A stretch of 27,357 nt of DNA from a virus: positions 1-27,357 of IMG/VR virus record IMGVR_UViG_3300030329_004464; one strand, written 5' to 3'. Shown piece by piece: positions 21,193-26,592 of the stretch. The number at the start of each line of letters is the position of its first letter. Position 1 is the first letter of the stretch. A program made the translations under genes and the position numbers. Under the pieces are notes generated by a model. That model saw only the letters and a program-made list of their open reading frames with translations. It ran no database searches and was not told the DNA's origin.

Positions 21193-21455
21193 ACGTTGTT
21201 TTTAGTTATTCTGTCTATATAATCATTAACTTCATTGGCAAGTCTTTTGTTATCATTTTCCAATTCTTTAATACGTGCGCCGGCCTGTCTACATTTTTCC
21301 TGCAGGAATTCTTTTTGCTTTTGTAAAGCTTTCATCTCAGGAGAGTTCACTCCTACCGCTTTAACTAAAGATGTTTCTAGTTCAGCTTCTTGTGCTTTCT
21401 TTTTCCAATATTCTATTTGTGCTTCCAAATCGTTAGGCCCTTTCTCATTTATCAT
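21186..21455 (-). CDS. Coiled-coil protein (89 aa)
   Basis: Nearly all of the protein is predicted coiled coil (LEAQIEYWKKKAQEAELETS and RIKELENDNKRLANEVNDYI), with a short break at VGVNSPEM. It is likely a dimeric scaffold or adaptor. Promoter-like boxes at 21461-21489 end 6 nt before the ATG, which would make a leaderless mRNA. The gene opens the minus-strand set ending with the nuclease. Confidence 0.65.
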   Translation of the reverse strand: MINEKGPNDLEAQIEYWKKKAQEAELETSLVKAVGVNSPEMKALQKQKEFLQEKCRQAGARIKELENDNKRLANEVNDYIDRITKNNVC

Positions 21456-21456
21456 A

Positions 21457-21489
21457 TTGACTTGTACTTGGATTTACTGTAAAAGTCAA
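21457..21489. promoter_or_regulatory. Divergent promoter-like inverted repeat
   Basis: TTGACTTGTAC (21457-21467) and GTAAAAGTCAA (21479-21489) are inverted with one mismatch. Plus strand: TTGACT, 17 bp, TAAAAG. Minus strand: TTGACT, 17 bp, TACAAG. The -10 boxes are weak, but the geometry copies that of the stronger divergent pair at 18490-18528. It lies between the coiled-coil gene and TerS. Confidence 0.45.
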
Positions 21490-21493
21490 GCTT

Positions 21494-21538
21494 GGTCTTG
21501 TTTGGATGGACTCCACCACATGAAGTTCAAACAAGGCC
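21494..21538 (+). promoter_or_regulatory. Leader hairpin upstream of terS
   Basis: GGTCTTGTTTG (21494-21504) pairs with CAAACAAGGCC (21528-21538), 11 bp with one G-T pair and possible inner extension. The loop contains an ATG that opens a nine-codon reading frame (21520-21549) ending 5 nt before the TerS start. This resembles a leader-peptide or translational-control arrangement; function is inferred. Confidence 0.45.
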
Positions 21539-21554
21539 TTCAAAAATAACTATC

Positions 21555-22157
21555 ATGGGACTACCAAAAAAACTCACCGATATACAAAAAAGATTTTCTG
21601 AATTGTACGTATACAATGAAGGTAGAAAGACTCCTTATGAGTGTGCTGTTGAGGCAGGCTATGCTGAAGATTCAGCTAGAGTGAGAGCCAGTGAATTGAG
21701 AAACCCAAAAAGATATCCTCTTGTGGTAAAGTATATCGGAGAACTAAGAGAAGAAGTACAACAAAAATATGAAGTCACATTCGAAAAACATATTAAAGAA
21801 CTTGCAAGACTTAGAGAAGAAGCTCTTAAAAAAGGCAGCTTCTCATCAGCTGTTAACGCAGAAGTCTCTAGAGGAAAAGCTGCAGGTCTCTACATTGAAC
21901 AAAAAATTATTAAAACTGGTAAACTGGAAGATATGAGTGAACAGGAATTAGAACAACGAATGAAAGAAATTGTGGACCAATACAGTCCGATCTTAGACGC
22001 GAAACCTATTGAACAACTTAAGAAAGAAGTTAAAGCAAGTCCTGCAAAACTCCCAGAGCCACTCCCCGAAACTCAATATGAGGATAAAGACAACGTAGAA
22101 GAGAAAGATCAAGAAGAAAAAAGCGATGGTAATGTGAGCGAGAAAGTTACCCATTAA
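21555..22157 (+). CDS. terS: Terminase small subunit (TerS, 200 aa)
   Basis: The N-terminal part matches the Terminase_2 pattern of DNA-recognition subunits: LTDIQKRFSELYVYNEGRK, then AVEAGYAEDSARVRASELRN, which forms the helix-turn-helix. A long helix and an acidic, disordered C-terminal tail (EDKDNVEEKDQEEKSDGNVS) follow, as expected for contact with TerL. TerS picks the packaging site and stimulates TerL. I chose ATG 21555 because the upstream extension to 21492 lies in the leader hairpin and has an unlikely sequence. It is unusual in lying about 5 kb from TerL and on the opposite strand. Confidence 0.8.
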   Translation: MGLPKKLTDIQKRFSELYVYNEGRKTPYECAVEAGYAEDSARVRASELRNPKRYPLVVKYIGELREEVQQKYEVTFEKHIKELARLREEALKKGSFSSAVNAEVSRGKAAGLYIEQKIIKTGKLEDMSEQELEQRMKEIVDQYSPILDAKPIEQLKKEVKASPAKLPEPLPETQYEDKDNVEEKDQEEKSDGNVSEKVTH

Positions 22158-22474
22158 ATTTTAGTAATTTTTCTAATCCACTGTCGTGGTATCATAGTTC
22201 TATCCCCAAAACTAAAACTGCCATCATCTTCTTTATCGAAGGACGCAAATAACTTTACAGATTTTTTATCTTTAGAAAATAACCAACCTTCATTGATTGG
22301 TCTTGCGAGTCTCATCTTATCAAATTCTCTATCATTAGCCCAGCCAGAGTCACTCACACAGTCGATCCACTCCACCCTGACTTTAGGATAAGGTATGTCG
22401 GGAGTTCCAATTGAGGCGATAGCTTTTCTTCTTTTCCTAGGCATAAGGTCTTGTAACACAGTTGTCGACACCAT
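22154..22474 (-). CDS. Hypothetical protein (106 aa; start may be 22444)
   Basis: A soluble protein with mixed charge; the core is YPKVRVEWIDCVSDSGWAND, then RPINEGWLFSKDKKSVKLF and a closing helix IPRQWIRKITKI. The pattern VRVEWIDCVSDSGWAN is, from memory, shared with small phage and bacterial proteins of unknown role. The first ten codons include a copy of the GTGTCGAC repeat (22463-22472). The internal ATG at 22444 (MPRKRRKAIASIG) may be the real start, since neither start has a clear Shine-Dalgarno. Its stop overlaps the TerS stop by 4 nt from the opposite strand. Confidence 0.65.
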   Translation of the reverse strand: MVSTTVLQDLMPRKRRKAIASIGTPDIPYPKVRVEWIDCVSDSGWANDREFDKMRLARPINEGWLFSKDKKSVKLFASFDKEDDGSFSFGDRTMIPRQWIRKITKI

Positions 22475-22758
22475 AAAGGTAAAAAATTATTTTTTTAAAT
22501 CAGCGCTTATAAAAATATAAATAGGTGTCGAAAGGCACAAATTTCGATTACTTTCCTTATATACCAACGATAGTAGCTTCGACAGGGGGGGTGTCGCAAG
22601 GGTGTCGAAGGGGTGTCGAAGTGTCGACATATTATGGCAGAATTGTGGCCAAATTGCCTTAATTCAGTCATAATTGTACACTTTGGTCGCACTTTGGACC
22701 AAAAGTTCGACACCCTTCGACACCCTGCCGACACCCTGCCGACACCCTAGGTGTCGAC
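22463..22758. repeat. GTGTCGA repeat array with opposed arms
   Basis: Direct copies of GTGTCG[AC] occur at 22525, 22591, 22602, 22613, 22621 and 22751. Inverted copies (CGACAC) are at 22464, 22706, 22716, 22727 and 22738, with partial TTCGACA at 22578. Copies in each arm are spaced by 10 or 11 bp, one helical turn. The arms flank about 80 bp of AT-richer DNA with its own dyads (TTTGGTC/GACCAAA at 22682-22703; ATTATG/CATAAT at 22631-22674). There is no convincing gene here. This looks like a multi-site protein target: replication origin, partition site or operator array. Confidence 0.8.
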
Positions 22759-22760
22759 AT

Positions 22761-23429
22761 TTATGCTACTAATTTATTGTATTGATCGAGACGTGTCAGC
22801 CACTTGTGCTTCCAGTTTCTGAGTTCAGCGTCTTGTATTTTGAATTCTTGATAATATAAATCTGGAGTACATATCATTATAACTCCTTGTCTAATTTCAG
22901 ATCTATAAACATAATCATGAGCCATTGCATAAGCTGCAATCTGTAAAAAATAATCTTCAATCCAATCTTTACTTTTTGGACGATTTGCTTGCTTGAAGTC
23001 TACAATAGTTTCCATACTATTGTGTAAACAAACCAAGTCAGTAGACCCAGCATAAAGCCCAGGATAGTATAACGTAACTTCACTACCAAAGTATTCTTCC
23101 ACAGGCGTGAGCCCCACTTCAATAACTTTTTGGGCCATGGCTTTCGCCTCCTGTCCCAGCCCTGTAAGATCATCGTAGCCAACTCCTGTGATATGAGTTT
23201 CGAGGAATTTGTGCATGGCAGTTCCCCGCTTGCTAGATAAATTCTTGATTCGTTCTGCTGTTTCATTTCCAACCTTTTGTTTCCAGGCGGTTAAATAACT
23301 CTGATCTTTAGTTTTTGCAAGTATTGTCGTGACTGAAGGTAATTTTTCTCCTGCTACCTCATAGGTCCGTGAGCCGTGTTCCGTGGACCGTGAGCCCTGA
23401 ACATATTTATATTTTTCGTTTTGCTTCAC
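22761..23429 (-). CDS. PD-(D/E)XK exonuclease, Cas4/RecB-like (222 aa)
   Basis: The order of motifs fits RecB/Cas4-type nucleases: LPSVTTIL near residue 30, KRGTAMHKFLE (His73 of motif I), YAGSTDLV (Asp131), IVDFKQAN (Asp144 and Lys146 in the position of the D-x-K pair) and QIAAYAMA (motif with Gln163). It should degrade or trim DNA ends in recombination or replication. The GTG start lies inside the end of the 55-aa gene. Residues 11-23 (QGSRSTEHGSRTYE) are encoded by a short GTGAGC-type repeat, so repeat DNA appears to have entered the coding region. The last codons end just before the GTGTCGA array. Confidence 0.85.
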   Translation of the reverse strand: MKQNEKYKYVQGSRSTEHGSRTYEVAGEKLPSVTTILAKTKDQSYLTAWKQKVGNETAERIKNLSSKRGTAMHKFLETHITGVGYDDLTGLGQEAKAMAQKVIEVGLTPVEEYFGSEVTLYYPGLYAGSTDLVCLHNSMETIVDFKQANRPKSKDWIEDYFLQIAAYAMAHDYVYRSEIRQGVIMICTPDLYYQEFKIQDAELRNWKHKWLTRLDQYNKLVA

Positions 23430-23574
23430 TCAATTTCCTAGAAATAATATTCTCAACCAAGTCTCCGTACTTTCTATTTAGGCTGATTTGCGTTATAGAT
23501 TTAACAATATCCTGCTTCAATTTAGGTAATGATTTCAGGGATTTATTTAATTTTTCAGTTTTATTAGTTTCCAT
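23407..23574 (-). CDS. Small helical protein (55 aa)
   Basis: Reads METNKTEKLNKSLKSLPKLK, then QDIVKSITQISLNRKYGDLV and a basic end, ENIISRKLSEAKRKI. The start overlaps the endonuclease stop by 11 nt and its end overlaps the exonuclease start by 23 nt, which makes it a fully packed operon member. It is basic and helical with no known domain. The partnership with the exonuclease suggests a helper for recombination, but this is only a guess. Confidence 0.7.
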   Translation of the reverse strand: METNKTEKLNKSLKSLPKLKQDIVKSITQISLNRKYGDLVENIISRKLSEAKRKI

Positions 23575-23995
23575 GTAGATTCCAATTAAATTGTCTAGTT
23601 TTTCTATACAAATCTAAGTCTACTACATTTTCTCTATCTCTACCATCATAACCTTCATAATGGTCTATGACTTGTTCCACCTTATGTAACTTCGTTTTAA
23701 TATAAGGCCACACCGCCATGCAAATTTCTAAACAATCTCGATGGGCTACTCTCCATCGCCATTGTCTCTTCTTCCCTTCCTTAACTTTACGTTCTCCAAA
23801 GGATCCAACTTTAAAAGTATCGTGACACCACTTCACCGTATCCTTATCAGTCATAGCTATCTCGAGTCTAATGACCCAGACATTATGAACTGGTTTGCCA
23901 GGTCTCGTGTTACGTTTCTGTTTAGTTTTCTTATAATAAATAGAACCCTCACCATCGATGAGTCCTGCTAAATATGCAAAATCATTCTCTAACAT
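23564..23995 (-). CDS. LAGLIDADG-type homing endonuclease (143 aa)
   Basis: The motif YLAGLIDGEGSI (8-19) is a clear LAGLIDADG motif, with the catalytic acid at Asp14 or Glu16. It is present once, so the enzyme should act as a homodimer. Strand-rich parts follow (HNVWVIRLEIAMTDKDTVKW, then KRQWRWRVAHRDCLEICMAV). At 143 residues it has the length of a single-motif enzyme. It is free-standing, not in an intron or intein that I can see, so it is probably a mobile gene or a domesticated nuclease. The 5' end overlaps the upstream 63-aa gene by 14 nt. Confidence 0.85.
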   Translation of the reverse strand: MLENDFAYLAGLIDGEGSIYYKKTKQKRNTRPGKPVHNVWVIRLEIAMTDKDTVKWCHDTFKVGSFGERKVKEGKKRQWRWRVAHRDCLEICMAVWPYIKTKLHKVEQVIDHYEGYDGRDRENVVDLDLYRKTRQFNWNLHGN

Positions 23996-24173
23996 CTACC
24001 GTTCTTACTCTCCCTTCTGCGTCTCTCACCCTATCGGGCCATTTTAGTTTTAATTTTAAAAGTTTAGGTTTATAATAATCTCCATAAGCAATCCTAATCT
24101 CATGACCATCTTTAGTTCCCTCACTCCAGTATCTTATATAATCTTTAATTTCTATTACTTTCTCTCTAGGCAT
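23982..24173 (-). CDS. Small basic protein (63 aa)
   Basis: A 63-residue protein (MPREKVIEIKDYIRYWSEGT, then HEIRIAYGDYYKPKLLKLKL). It is basic with strand-like segments and no metal or catalytic motif. The start overlaps the methyltransferase end by 19 nt and the end overlaps the homing endonuclease start by 14 nt. No function is recognised. Confidence 0.6.
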   Translation of the reverse strand: MPREKVIEIKDYIRYWSEGTKDGHEIRIAYGDYYKPKLLKLKLKWPDRVRDAEGRVRTVDVRE

Positions 24174-24727
24174 ATCTTATTGTCTCCACATTCAATTGTT
24201 TTAAATCCATATACTGTTAAAGCATAGGCTATTATACTCATTTCATATTTATTATGATCATCGAATATAAACCTAGTTCCTCGTCTAGTTCTTGGTGCAA
24301 ACCAAATAGCTTCGGTCATAACATCTTTAGTCATGTGAGGACCATCAAAGAATACTAAATCGAATGGTCCCATATCATAATGAGTATTCATAAATTTTAC
24401 ATCAGTCATATGATGAAACTTAAATTCAGGATAATCTTTAAAATCTATTTCCATTTGTTTACGCATGTCATCCGTATAATCGGCAGTATATGCCGGTGAA
24501 TCATCATAGTGTTGATACTTAAGATTGTTATAAGGATCGATGGCTATATGTTTATAAGGAATTCCAGGAAGTCTTTCTTTGATTCCATCCATAATGATTT
24601 TAGATCCAAGTCCTTCACGCACACCAATCTCACAAGTAAGGACACTACTTGGCAATTCGGTAAAGAAAGGTAAAGTTCTTACCCATTCTTTTAATAATTC
24701 GTATTCTTTACTATCACCTCTTATCAT
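24155..24727 (-). CDS. Class I SAM-dependent methyltransferase-like protein (190 aa)
   Basis: The fold signature is visible: motif I CEIGVREGLGSK (32-43), with GxGLGS-like glycines for S-adenosylmethionine; IAIDPYNN (61-68), an acidic residue after strand 2; FDLVFFDGPH (122-131), the motif 4 position; then TRRGTRFIFDDHN (147-159). This order matches the Methyltransf_24 type of enzymes. The substrate is unknown; nothing resembles the NPPY motif of DNA adenine methylases, so small-molecule, sugar or protein substrates are more likely. The ATG at 24727 lies within the end of the lipoprotein gene. Confidence 0.75.
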   Translation of the reverse strand: MIRGDSKEYELLKEWVRTLPFFTELPSSVLTCEIGVREGLGSKIIMDGIKERLPGIPYKHIAIDPYNNLKYQHYDDSPAYTADYTDDMRKQMEIDFKDYPEFKFHHMTDVKFMNTHYDMGPFDLVFFDGPHMTKDVMTEAIWFAPRTRRGTRFIFDDHNKYEMSIIAYALTVYGFKTIECGDNKICLERK

Positions 24728-24845
24728 GCGTCATTGCTCTTAAAACTGTAGTCCAAGGATTAAAATCGTAATCTACCTTAGTGCACGCTGTCATTAGAAT
24801 GATCATTACCGTTAGAGTCACCAATAGTATTATCTGTACTCTCAT
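24714..24845 (-). CDS. Small lipoprotein hidden in another frame (43 aa)
   Basis: Reads MRVQIILLVTLTVMIILMTA, then CTKVDYDFNPWTTVL and a basic end MTHDKR. A short hydrophobic signal segment is followed by LMTAC, close to a lipobox, so Cys21 could be lipidated and the mature peptide would be 23 residues. An AAGGAG site lies 6 nt before the ATG, the best in the neighbourhood, though the start is inside the 67-aa zinc-ribbon gene in another frame. It also overlaps the methyltransferase start by 14 nt. Its role might be a spanin-like or superinfection-exclusion lipoprotein; neither can be proven from the sequence. Confidence 0.7.
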   Translation of the reverse strand: MRVQIILLVTLTVMIILMTACTKVDYDFNPWTTVLRAMTHDKR

Positions 24846-24981
24846 AAAATTCTCCTTCTGAATCACAATCCCAACACTGATGGACTGTTTCTCCCCATTC
24901 TGTGCCTACTTTAATGTAGCCATTACCTTTACAAGTAGGACAGATATGTTTACGAATTTGATTTATTTTTAATTTTACCAT
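24778..24981 (-). CDS. Zinc-ribbon protein, DnaJ-like CxxCxGxG (67 aa)
   Basis: CPTCKGNGYI (14-23) and CWDCDSEGEF (36-45) are paired CxxCxGxG-like knuckles, as in the cysteine-rich domain of DnaJ. They probably hold one zinc ion and may bind an unfolded or partner protein or DNA. The tail is Asp/Asn/Ser-rich and overlaps the lipoprotein gene in another frame, so its sequence is constrained. It overlaps the upstream 60-aa gene by 32 nt. Confidence 0.7.
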   Translation of the reverse strand: MVKLKINQIRKHICPTCKGNGYIKVGTEWGETVHQCWDCDSEGEFYESTDNTIGDSNGNDHSNDSVH

Positions 24982-25132
24982 TTAATTTCTTTGCTTTCTC
25001 GTTTGCTAAACATTCTACAGTCTTACTAATAGAAAGTTTGGCATCTGGTAATAAAACTTTAGACAAATTAATTAAAGTCTTATATGTTTCATGTGTTAAC
25101 GAAACATTTCTATATTTTGTTATGTCAGTCAT
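24950..25132 (-). CDS. Ribbon-helix-helix-like protein (60 aa)
   Basis: KYRNVSLTHETYKTLINLSK (about 6-25) has a beta strand followed by a helix as in CopG/Arc-type regulators, and a second helix, LSISKTVECLANEKAKKL, follows. The basic tail KLNGKIKNKSNS may contact DNA. The start is at 25132 because AAAGGA lies inside the codons of an in-frame ATG at 25144, whereas the ATG at 25132 is at the right distance. It is close to its own promoter (25159-25186), which it may autoregulate; that is an inference. Confidence 0.6.
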   Translation of the reverse strand: MTDITKYRNVSLTHETYKTLINLSKVLLPDAKLSISKTVECLANEKAKKLNGKIKNKSNS

Positions 25133-25158
25133 AGTTCCTTTCATTTATTTCTGAGCAC

Positions 25159-25186
25159 TATATAGGATTGAATAGGGATTTGTCAA
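25159..25186 (-). promoter_or_regulatory. Promoter TTGACA-16-TATATA
   Basis: Minus-strand TTGACA (25181-25186) and TATATA (25159-25164) are 16 bp apart. It drives the ribbon-helix-helix-like gene with a leader of about 20 nt. The 3' end of the -35 box is within 2 nt of the ATG of the divergent gene at 25188. Confidence 0.65.
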
Positions 25187-25187
25187 T

Positions 25188-25421
25188 ATGAAATTTGTAT
25201 TAACTATGATTATGTGCACGAGTGTGTACAATATGTGTTTGGAGCCTTTTCCGATGCCTACTAAATATAATACTCATTATGAGTGTATGATTGCGGGCTA
25301 TGAAGAATCTCTTAAAAAAGCTAAAGAAATAGGAAGTGAAGAGATTAATAAGTATGGGACTATTATAAAATTTTATTGTATGCAGGAACAAAACATCCCT
25401 AAAAAAGGAAAAGCTACATAA
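25188..25421 (+). CDS. Secreted or membrane-tethered small protein (77 aa)
   Basis: The N terminus MKFVLTMIMCTSVYNM is a short hydrophobic signal-like segment. The rest is charged with four cysteines in total (including HYECMIAGYEESLKKAKEIG and KFYCMQEQNIP), so disulphides in the periplasm are possible. Cys10 could be a lipidation site, though it lacks a good lipobox. It is a lone plus-strand gene between minus-strand operons and ends before a hairpin at 25439-25460. From memory this type is common in marine phages; the function is unknown. Confidence 0.7.
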   Translation: MKFVLTMIMCTSVYNMCLEPFPMPTKYNTHYECMIAGYEESLKKAKEIGSEEINKYGTIIKFYCMQEQNIPKKGKAT

Positions 25422-25438
25422 TATTTGACAATGTGTCC

Positions 25439-25460
25439 AAATTGTGTTAGAGCACAATTT
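25439..25460 (+). terminator. Rho-independent terminator after the 77-aa gene
   Basis: AAATTGTG (25439-25446) and CACAATTT (25453-25460) form an 8-bp stem with a TTAGAG loop, 17 nt past the stop of the plus-strand gene, and TTCCCTT follows. It lies in the 80-bp convergent space at 25422-25501, which has no gene. Confidence 0.65.
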
Positions 25461-25476
25461 TCCCTTCATCAAAACT

Positions 25477-25499
25477 CATCTAACTTTTCTTGTTGGATG
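25477..25499. terminator. Second hairpin in the convergent space
   Basis: CATCTAAC (25477-25484) and GTTGGATG (25492-25499) pair over 8 positions with one G-T pair on the plus strand (A-C mismatch on the minus strand). It lies just past the stop of the 35-aa minus-strand gene and is followed there by TTTTG. It may help end that operon. Confidence 0.35.
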
Positions 25500-25501
25500 G
25501 G

Positions 25502-25609
25502 TTATTTATCTTTAATTTGTTTTATATTACCTCGGTCGTCTATCCATAATACATATAGATTCTTCCCGTTGAAGTAATAACCATGTAAGGTCCATTTACT
25601 TTTTTTCAT
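25502..25609 (-). CDS. Small basic protein (35 aa)
   Basis: Reads MKKSKWTLHGYYFNGKNLYV, then LWIDDRGNIKQIKDK. It begins inside the end of the deformylase gene (14 nt overlap) and ends before a hairpin. Strand-rich and aromatic, it could be a tiny beta-hairpin fold. Short length limits confidence, but the sequence looks protein-like and fits the tightly overlapped operon. Confidence 0.5.
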   Translation of the reverse strand: MKKSKWTLHGYYFNGKNLYVLWIDDRGNIKQIKDK

Positions 25610-26039
25610 CTATTATTAACTTTCCGTTTAAGTGGTCCATTTCATGTTGGACAACACGACTAGGTAAATGATAAAATGTTTTATGTTGGTCTTTACCATG
25701 TTCACATTGCCATTCTAAATTAACTGATATAGATCTACTGACCTTAACCTGTTCACCAGGACAAGATAAACAACCTTCCGTATCTCCCATTTTAATATTA
25801 TTTTTAGTAGTAATGACTGGATTAATGAATACTTGAGGATCATTTCTTTCATTACTTACATCCATAACAAATATCTTTCTATTATATCCTGCTTGATTGG
25901 CAGCCAATCCAATTCCATTCTCTTGGTACATTAGATTAATCATATTTTTTATAATAATTTTATTTTCTTCACTCAAGGGAAATTCTATTTTTTCATTAGA
26001 CCCTCTTAAAAATGTATCTGGATGTTTAATGAGGTTCAT
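25596..26039 (-). CDS. def: Peptide deformylase (147 aa)
   Basis: Removes the formyl group from the first methionine of new bacterial-type proteins, using a bound metal ion. All three motifs are present: GIGLAANQ (42-49), EGCLS (88-92) with Cys90, and QHEMDH (131-136) with His132, His136 and catalytic Glu133. At 147 residues it lacks the C-terminal helix of the usual bacterial enzyme (about 168), as other phage deformylases do. It lies in an operon with small genes; its ATG is within a few nt of the 27-aa gene. It probably boosts turnover or maturation of proteins during infection. Confidence 0.93.
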   Translation of the reverse strand: MNLIKHPDTFLRGSNEKIEFPLSEENKIIIKNMINLMYQENGIGLAANQAGYNRKIFVMDVSNERNDPQVFINPVITTKNNIKMGDTEGCLSCPGEQVKVSRSISVNLEWQCEHGKDQHKTFYHLPSRVVQHEMDHLNGKLIIDEKK

Positions 26040-26109
26040 TGTTCCACATTATTAGCATTCCTACAATCACTGCATAAATACCTATTATAATTAACATACT
26101 CCAAATCAT
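26026..26109 (-). CDS. Tiny single-pass membrane peptide (27 aa)
   Basis: Reads MIWSMLIIIGIYAVIVGMLI then MWNNEPH: one transmembrane helix with a short polar end. It starts one base after the previous gene's stop and overlaps the deformylase start by 14 nt, filling the gap exactly. There is only a weak GAG-type ribosome site, so re-initiation after the upstream gene is likely. Short open frames of this kind can occur by chance in AT-rich DNA. Confidence 0.45.
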   Translation of the reverse strand: MIWSMLIIIGIYAVIVGMLIMWNNEPH

Positions 26110-26110
26110 A

Positions 26111-26329
26111 TTACTCACAAAGAACTCCTTGCCAAGTTCCTCTCCCATCGTTTAAATAGTAGCCATTTTTCATGGCATCATCAAATTCTTTATATGTTGC
26201 TATAACTTCCCTATGGTCGTCTGCAAACAATAAACATTCATGTACTTCCATTGGTCTTGCCAAATCGTACCTCTCTTTTACTAACGTTCCATCGAACAGA
26301 AGAATTAGTATTACTAATGTTTTTACCAT
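26111..26329 (-). CDS. Small secreted protein (72 aa)
   Basis: MVKTLVILILLFDG is a short signal sequence, followed by a charged domain (DLARPMEVHECLLFADDHRE and KNGYYLNDGRGTWQGVLCE). Two cysteines may form a disulphide in the periplasm. The ATG at 26329 has AAGGAG 7 nt upstream; the TTG at 26335 is unlikely. It overlaps the 62-aa gene by 92 nt in another frame. From memory, similar proteins are frequent in marine phages, without known role. Confidence 0.7.
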   Translation of the reverse strand: MVKTLVILILLFDGTLVKERYDLARPMEVHECLLFADDHREVIATYKEFDDAMKNGYYLNDGRGTWQGVLCE

Positions 26330-26426
26330 TTGCAAACTCCTTCACTAATTTATACCATAAATATTTATATTTTGGGTTTTTAGTTTTATTCCATTTATTA
26401 GCCGCTGCGTCAATCGCGTGCATCAT
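26238..26426 (-). CDS. Small basic protein (62 aa)
   Basis: MMHAIDAAANKWNKTKNPKY begins a basic helical protein with the segment KYLWYKLVKEFANGK. The last third (SSVRWNVSKREVRFGKTNG) overlaps the signal-peptide part of the next gene in another frame, over 92 nt. The first 40 residues look like the folded core. It starts 17 nt inside the end of the 60-aa gene. Function is unknown. Confidence 0.65.
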   Translation of the reverse strand: MMHAIDAAANKWNKTKNPKYKYLWYKLVKEFANGKNISNTNSSVRWNVSKREVRFGKTNGST

Positions 26427-26592
26427 ATCTTCGTTTTCCTTGAGTTATAATTTTTTTAACATTAGGAGCCATCAGTTCTAATCTTGCATAAGGTCTCCAC
26501 GCCTGTTTAATTAAATTAAGTTCAAGTATTAATGCCGCCCATTGTTTAGGTGTAATGTTTCTACTTGTTATTGTTATCTTTTTTTCTTTCAT
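26410..26592 (-). CDS. Small hypothetical protein (60 aa), probably leaderless
   Basis: Reads MKEKKITITSRNITPKQWAA, then LILELNLIKQAWRPYARLEL. A strand followed by two helices, with a basic end (KKIITQGKRRYDARD). The start at 26592 is chosen over an upstream in-frame ATG at 26649 because the promoter's -10 box ends 7 nt before it, so the mRNA should begin at or near this ATG. No Shine-Dalgarno is present, consistent with a leaderless start. The function is not recognised. Confidence 0.65.
   Translation of the reverse strand: MKEKKITITSRNITPKQWAALILELNLIKQAWRPYARLELMAPNVKKIITQGKRRYDARD

Noticed and set aside
22507-22734. A 75-codon minus-strand open frame across the GTGTCGA array
   Set aside because: It is composed largely of repeat units, has an unlikely composition (Cys, Arg and Phe in odd places) and no ribosome site. 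The repeat array explains the lack of stops.
22463-22758. CRISPR-like array from GTGTCGA copies
   Set aside because: Units are too short, spacing is 10-11 bp and orientation changes midway, which fits protein-binding sites rather than CRISPR.
24155-24727. DNA adenine methyltransferase for the GATC cluster
   Set aside because: The protein has a SAM-binding fold but lacks a DPPY/NPPY-type motif, so there is no basis to link it to GATC methylation.
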